A stretch of 18,385 nt of DNA from Gemmatimonadota bacterium. Lineage in GTDB: Bacteria; Gemmatimonadota; Gemmatimonadetes; Gemmatimonadales; GWC2-71-9. The position numbers and the translations under genes were made by a program. This document shows, in pieces, positions 16,045 through 18,385 of the stretch. The stretch spans positions 8,300-26,684 of the forward strand of contig QHTY01000155.1 of NCBI GenBank assembly GCA_003220985.1, read 5' to 3'. How positions within the stretch are numbered: the stretch's first letter is position 1; each line of letters begins with the position of its first letter. The notes below the pieces were generated by a model that did no database searches, had not been told where the DNA came from, and saw only the letters and a program-made list of their open reading frames with translations.

Positions 16045-16491
16045 ATGCGCTTGACTGTCGCGTATCTGCCGCTCCTTGGTTCTGTCTGCCTGGCCGCGTG
16101 CTTCACGCAGGCACCGTTGGCGGGTCCCGTTCCCGCTCCCGAGACGCGAATCGTGGAGCTGGTGACGGATAGCGGCGTGCTTGCGATGAGCAATGCAATC
16201 GGACCCAGCGCGACGGAAGTGGAAGGCATCGTCGCGGGCGCGGACGCGACGTCGTGGGACCTGCGCCTCTTGCGCGTGGAGTACCGCAACGGCCAGTCGG
16301 TGCCCTGGAATCGCGAGTTGGTCCGCTTCCCGCGCTCGGCGCTCAGTCAGGCGACGGAGCGTCGTTTCAGCAAGGGTCGCAGCTGGATCTTCGCGGGGCT
16401 CCTCACCTCCACCGCGTTCCTCGCGGGTCGCTTCCTCGGCGTGTTCGGGGGTGGTGACAACACCGACAACCAACCGCCTCCGCCCCACTAG
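16045..16491 (+). CDS. Small lipoprotein with a C-terminal hydrophobic segment, function unknown
   Basis: I do not recognise a characterised family. The 148-residue product starts MRLTVAYLPLLGSVCLAAC, a lipoprotein signal with cysteine at residue 19. The middle (VELVTDSGVLAMSNAIGP, DLRLLRVEYRNGQSVPWNRE, VRFPRSALSQATERRFSKGR) looks like a short beta-rich domain and may set out strands that bind a partner. Near the end SWIFAGLLTSTAFLAGRFLG is hydrophobic enough to be a membrane or hydrophobic anchor, followed by a glycine/proline tail. The ATG at 16045 is preferred over an upstream in-frame ATG at 15985 because only it gives a signal peptide and because the upstream one would place the hairpin inside the gene. 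It follows susCD in the same direction, and its stop codon overlaps that of the convergent plug-protein gene. Confidence 0.8.
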   Translation: MRLTVAYLPLLGSVCLAACFTQAPLAGPVPAPETRIVELVTDSGVLAMSNAIGPSATEVEGIVAGADATSWDLRLLRVEYRNGQSVPWNRELVRFPRSALSQATERRFSKGRSWIFAGLLTSTAFLAGRFLGVFGGGDNTDNQPPPPH

Positions 16492-17300
16492 CTCTCGATC
16501 GGCGGTTCCTCGCTGCTCTCGCCGACCTTTGTCCAGATCACGATGACCCCGCAGCGAGCATTCAGCAGGCCGGACTGGAATTCGGGCGGAATCTGCGACG
16601 AGCCGCTGTAGACCTCTAAGGCCACGACGTCTTCCGGCGCAATGTACTGATTGATCGACATGTCCGCAGTCACCTGCACCGGCATACCATTGATGTAGAA
16701 CAGGACGGGACAGTTGCGCGTCCCGGTCACGCCAATGGAACGGTTCATTCGGACCATTTCGTTCGATCCAAACGACCCGGCGGGTTGCAGCATGACCCCG
16801 GGCACGCGACGCAAGATGTCGGTGAAGACGCGCGGCTGCATCCGCCTTATCTCCGCTTGATTGAAAAAGTGTCCATTGCCGCGCGCGCGCCGGTGTTCAA
16901 AGGCCTCCAGCACCGGGCGCAACGCTGCGGCGCCTTGGACCTCGACCGCCTTCAGCGGAATTGCCGCCGCTACGAGCGTGACGCGCAACTCGAGGGTCTG
17001 TCCGGCGATCACAGTGACGGACTGGTCGAACGCTACGTAGCCGATGAGACGCACTTCCAACACCTGATCGCCGGCAGCGACATCGGAGATCGTGAAGCGG
17101 CCATCCGAGCCTGATAGGACCATCGGGTTGCGACCGACGACCCGAATCCGTGCTTGTCCGATGGGAACGCCATTTGCGGCGACCACTTGTCCTGTGAGAG
17201 TGCCTGCGCGACCGGTGGGTCCCTGCGCGGTGAGCAGCGCCGGCAGCAGCAGCGCGCCGGGAATGAGCGCGCGATGAGCGCTACGGGCCCGTGCTATCAC
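16488..17300 (-). CDS. Secreted carboxypeptidase-regulatory plus TonB-plug protein without a barrel
   Basis: A 270-residue product. A signal peptide (ALIPGALLLPALLTA) leads into a carboxypeptidase-regulatory-like beta-sandwich (GTLTGQVVAANGVPIGQARI, GSDGRFTISDVAAG, VRLIGYVAFDQSVTV) to about residue 110. Then comes a TonB-receptor plug-like domain (FFNQAEIRRMQP, DILRRVPGVML, CPVLFYINGMPV, YIAPEDVVALEVYSG, ARCGVIVIWTKVG). The protein stops where a receptor would begin its barrel, and no barrel sequence follows downstream. Two cysteines in the plug part could form a disulfide. The GTG start at 17300 overlaps the FKBP gene by 20 nt, so translation is probably coupled. Stand-alone plugs of this layout occur in related phyla but I know of no proven role; a periplasmic partner or scaffold for SusC-like receptors is a guess. 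It ends on a CTAG shared with the convergent gene. Confidence 0.85.
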   Translation of the reverse strand: MIARARSAHRALIPGALLLPALLTAQGPTGRAGTLTGQVVAANGVPIGQARIRVVGRNPMVLSGSDGRFTISDVAAGDQVLEVRLIGYVAFDQSVTVIAGQTLELRVTLVAAAIPLKAVEVQGAAALRPVLEAFEHRRARGNGHFFNQAEIRRMQPRVFTDILRRVPGVMLQPAGSFGSNEMVRMNRSIGVTGTRNCPVLFYINGMPVQVTADMSINQYIAPEDVVALEVYSGSSQIPPEFQSGLLNARCGVIVIWTKVGESSEEPPIES

Positions 17301-17793
17301 ATGTCACGACCGGCTCGCCGCCGATTTCCAGCATTTGAACGTCGAACACGACGGTGGCGTTGGCCGGAATAATCACGCGACCAGAATCGTTCTTGATCGC
17401 ATTCGGGCCAAATGCGAGGTCCGGCGGTATGAGGAGCCGCCGCGTGGCGCAGCTGCGCATGCCGATTACGCCCTGCTCGAACCCATCGATGAGGTTGCCG
17501 ACTCCGGGTGTAAAGAGCAGGGGGCGCCCGATATCGATGGAGCTGTCGAACTTCGTCCCGTCCATCAGGTAGCCGGTATAGTTGACCCAGACGGATTTGC
17601 ACCATGGCGTCCCGTTTCCGGTACCCGTATCGCCCGGGATGTACCGGAGTCCCCGAGTCGTGGTGATCGTGTCGCCGCTGGTGCTCGCCACATCCCAGGT
17701 GGCTGGGGCGCAGTTCGGGCCGGACAGCTTTTCGAAGCACCCGGCCGTCGCGATCGCGGCTGCAACCACGAACACAAGTGTGAGTCTCACCAT
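17281..17793 (-). CDS. FKBP-type peptidyl-prolyl isomerase, lipid-anchored
   Basis: FKBPs catalyse cis-trans isomerisation of prolyl bonds. This 170-residue form is a lipoprotein: MVRLTLVFVVAAAIATAGC has a lipobox with cysteine at residue 19, so the enzyme acts in the envelope. The FKBP domain at about residues 65-155 has VNYTGYLMDGTKFDSS, GFEQGVIGMRSCATRRLLIP, PDLAFGPNAI and a closing IPANATVVFDVQMLEIGG, all family signatures including the active-site Tyr, Phe-Asp and Ile positions. The usual tryptophan at the floor of the pocket appears as leucine/phenylalanine (NLIDGFEQG). Four cysteines beyond the lipidated one are unusual for the fold. The ATG at 17793 overlaps the preceding lipoprotein stop (ATGGTGA), and its own end overlaps the plug-protein start by 20 nt, so the three genes are one coupled operon. 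Confidence 0.92.
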   Translation of the reverse strand: MVRLTLVFVVAAAIATAGCFEKLSGPNCAPATWDVASTSGDTITTTRGLRYIPGDTGTGNGTPWCKSVWVNYTGYLMDGTKFDSSIDIGRPLLFTPGVGNLIDGFEQGVIGMRSCATRRLLIPPDLAFGPNAIKNDSGRVIIPANATVVFDVQMLEIGGEPVVTCDSTGP

Positions 17794-18161
17794 ACTGCCA
17801 CCGTCGAGCGCTCGAGGCCGGTTTCGAGCGTCCACTCGACCCGCTGTCCAGGTTGCACGAGGAGGGGATCCGTCCTCAGGATCTGTGTGGCCCCGATCGG
17901 GTTGGCTTCGAGCCGAATCAGACGTCCAGTCGCGATCATGCGGGCTGGGAGCTCATAGGTTTGGGTTTGCGTGGCCGAGACGGTTCCTAGATGCGAGCGC
18001 TGATCGTCGGACATTACCACGATGGAGACGTCGAGCCAGTGACGATTGACCACGGTCAGGCTCCAGCCCTCGGCCGGCCCGACGCTGGGCAGCGAGGGGC
18101 CGTGGGGGCCGTGGCGCGGCGTGCACGCCGCGAGGAGGGCCACAGTCAGCAGGACTCGCAT
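17787..18161 (-). CDS. Small envelope lipoprotein, paralogue of the gene at 8393-8776
   Basis: The 124-residue product starts MRVLLTVALLAAC, a short lipoprotein signal with cysteine at residue 13. The mature part LTVVNRHWLDVSIVVMSDDQR, then TQTYELPARMI, an IGATQILRTD segment, and VQPGQRVEWTLETGLERSTV aligns end to end with the lipoprotein at 8393-8776. Shared positions include N...LDV.I.V....QR, the P.R turn, IG......T, and PGQR.EWTL.T.L.RS.V. Both proteins end in an aromatic residue. I know no named family. The ATG at 18161 is chosen for the signal peptide; a longer frame from 18281 has no signal. It is the first gene of the minus-strand operon, overlapping the FKBP gene by 7 nt. Upstream (18162-18385) I see no clear promoter. 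A protein-binding or assembly-factor role is possible but unproven. Confidence 0.82.
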   Translation of the reverse strand: MRVLLTVALLAACTPRHGPHGPSLPSVGPAEGWSLTVVNRHWLDVSIVVMSDDQRSHLGTVSATQTQTYELPARMIATGRLIRLEANPIGATQILRTDPLLVQPGQRVEWTLETGLERSTVAVW

Positions 18162-18385
18162 CGGTTTGAGGGTGGCCGCCGGTTCGTGGACTGTCAAGGT
18201 ATGCAGGGTTCCCTTGCGAGTCTTAGGGCGGGCTTTCAGAATAAGGCAGGGACCTGACACTCCTCTCACAGGAGGCTGCATGCATCAAACATCCGTTCGC
18301 TGCGTTCTTCACCTTCAGCGCAATATCATCATTCCCGGTCGATGTAGACGCTAAGCAGCAGTCGCGCGGTTTACCGACGCCAACT
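18162..18385. other. Region upstream of the FKBP operon, no confident gene
   Basis: These 224 nt should carry the promoter of the minus-strand operon. A perfect TTGACA (minus strand, 18197-18192) has no matching -10 box at the right spacing. A 24-codon open frame on the plus strand (18280-18354) starts 4 nt after AGGAGG; it has no recognisable product. A 5-bp inverted repeat CTCCT/AGGAG at 18260-18274 overlaps that Shine-Dalgarno sequence. I see nothing else to support. Confidence 0.4.

Noticed and set aside
18192..18197. Perfect TTGACA -35 box on the minus strand
   Set aside because: No -10 box at 16-18 nt, and the spacing would put transcription start at the start codon.
18290..18310. Resemblance to the conserved eukaryotic 5.8S rRNA primer site (GCTGCGTTCTTCA)
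   Set aside because: Only 13 nt match, with no surrounding rRNA sequence; chance.

Overview
The window is about 18.4 kb of high-GC bacterial DNA. It encodes two SusC/SusD-type outer-membrane import pairs, several lipoproteins with lipoboxes, a Kdo transferase for LPS, and a plug-domain protein with no barrel. SusC/SusD pairs combined with high GC, an LPS outer membrane and large FG-GAP/ASPIC proteins fit Gemmatimonadota best. Acidobacteriota or another high-GC diderm is possible. The assignment rests on gene content only. I see no tRNA, rRNA, CRISPR array, insertion sequence, integrase or phage gene.

Layout. Positions 1-4675 (+) hold a SusC receptor, cut by the window start and broken by a frameshift near 2408, followed by its SusD lipoprotein. 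A hairpin terminator at 4704-4736 separates it from a convergent four-gene minus-strand operon read from 10709 down to 4735: a DsbA-like thiol oxidoreductase, Kdo transferase (waaA/kdtA), a small lipoprotein and a 1,224-residue two-module FG-GAP/ASPIC lipoprotein. These genes overlap or lie within 26 nt of each other. A 385-nt divergent intergenic region leads to a second, intact SusC/SusD pair (11095-15972, +), a strong hairpin and a small lipoprotein gene (16045-16491, +). Facing it is a second minus-strand operon (18161 down to 16488): a paralogue of the first small lipoprotein, a lipid-anchored FKBP-type prolyl isomerase, and a secreted carboxypeptidase-regulatory plus TonB-plug protein lacking a barrel.

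How it may work together (inference). Nearly every product is secreted to the envelope. Both SusC/SusD pairs carry even numbers of closely spaced cysteines, and the neighbouring operons encode a thiol oxidoreductase and a prolyl isomerase, so folding helpers lie beside their likely clients. The FG-GAP/ASPIC protein is a plausible surface binding partner for imported polymers. No glycoside hydrolase, protease or regulator is present, so the substrate cannot be read from the window.

The points most worth a second look are these: a 39-bp perfect copy of an upstream segment of the first SusC gene that replaces part of its own 3' region and breaks the frame; two 7-bp tandem-repeat tracts in the FG-GAP operon, one inside the coding sequence; the pair of paralogous small lipoproteins of no family I recognise; and the barrel-less plug/FKBP/lipoprotein operon. 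I do not find a self-contained system that I can confidently call new.
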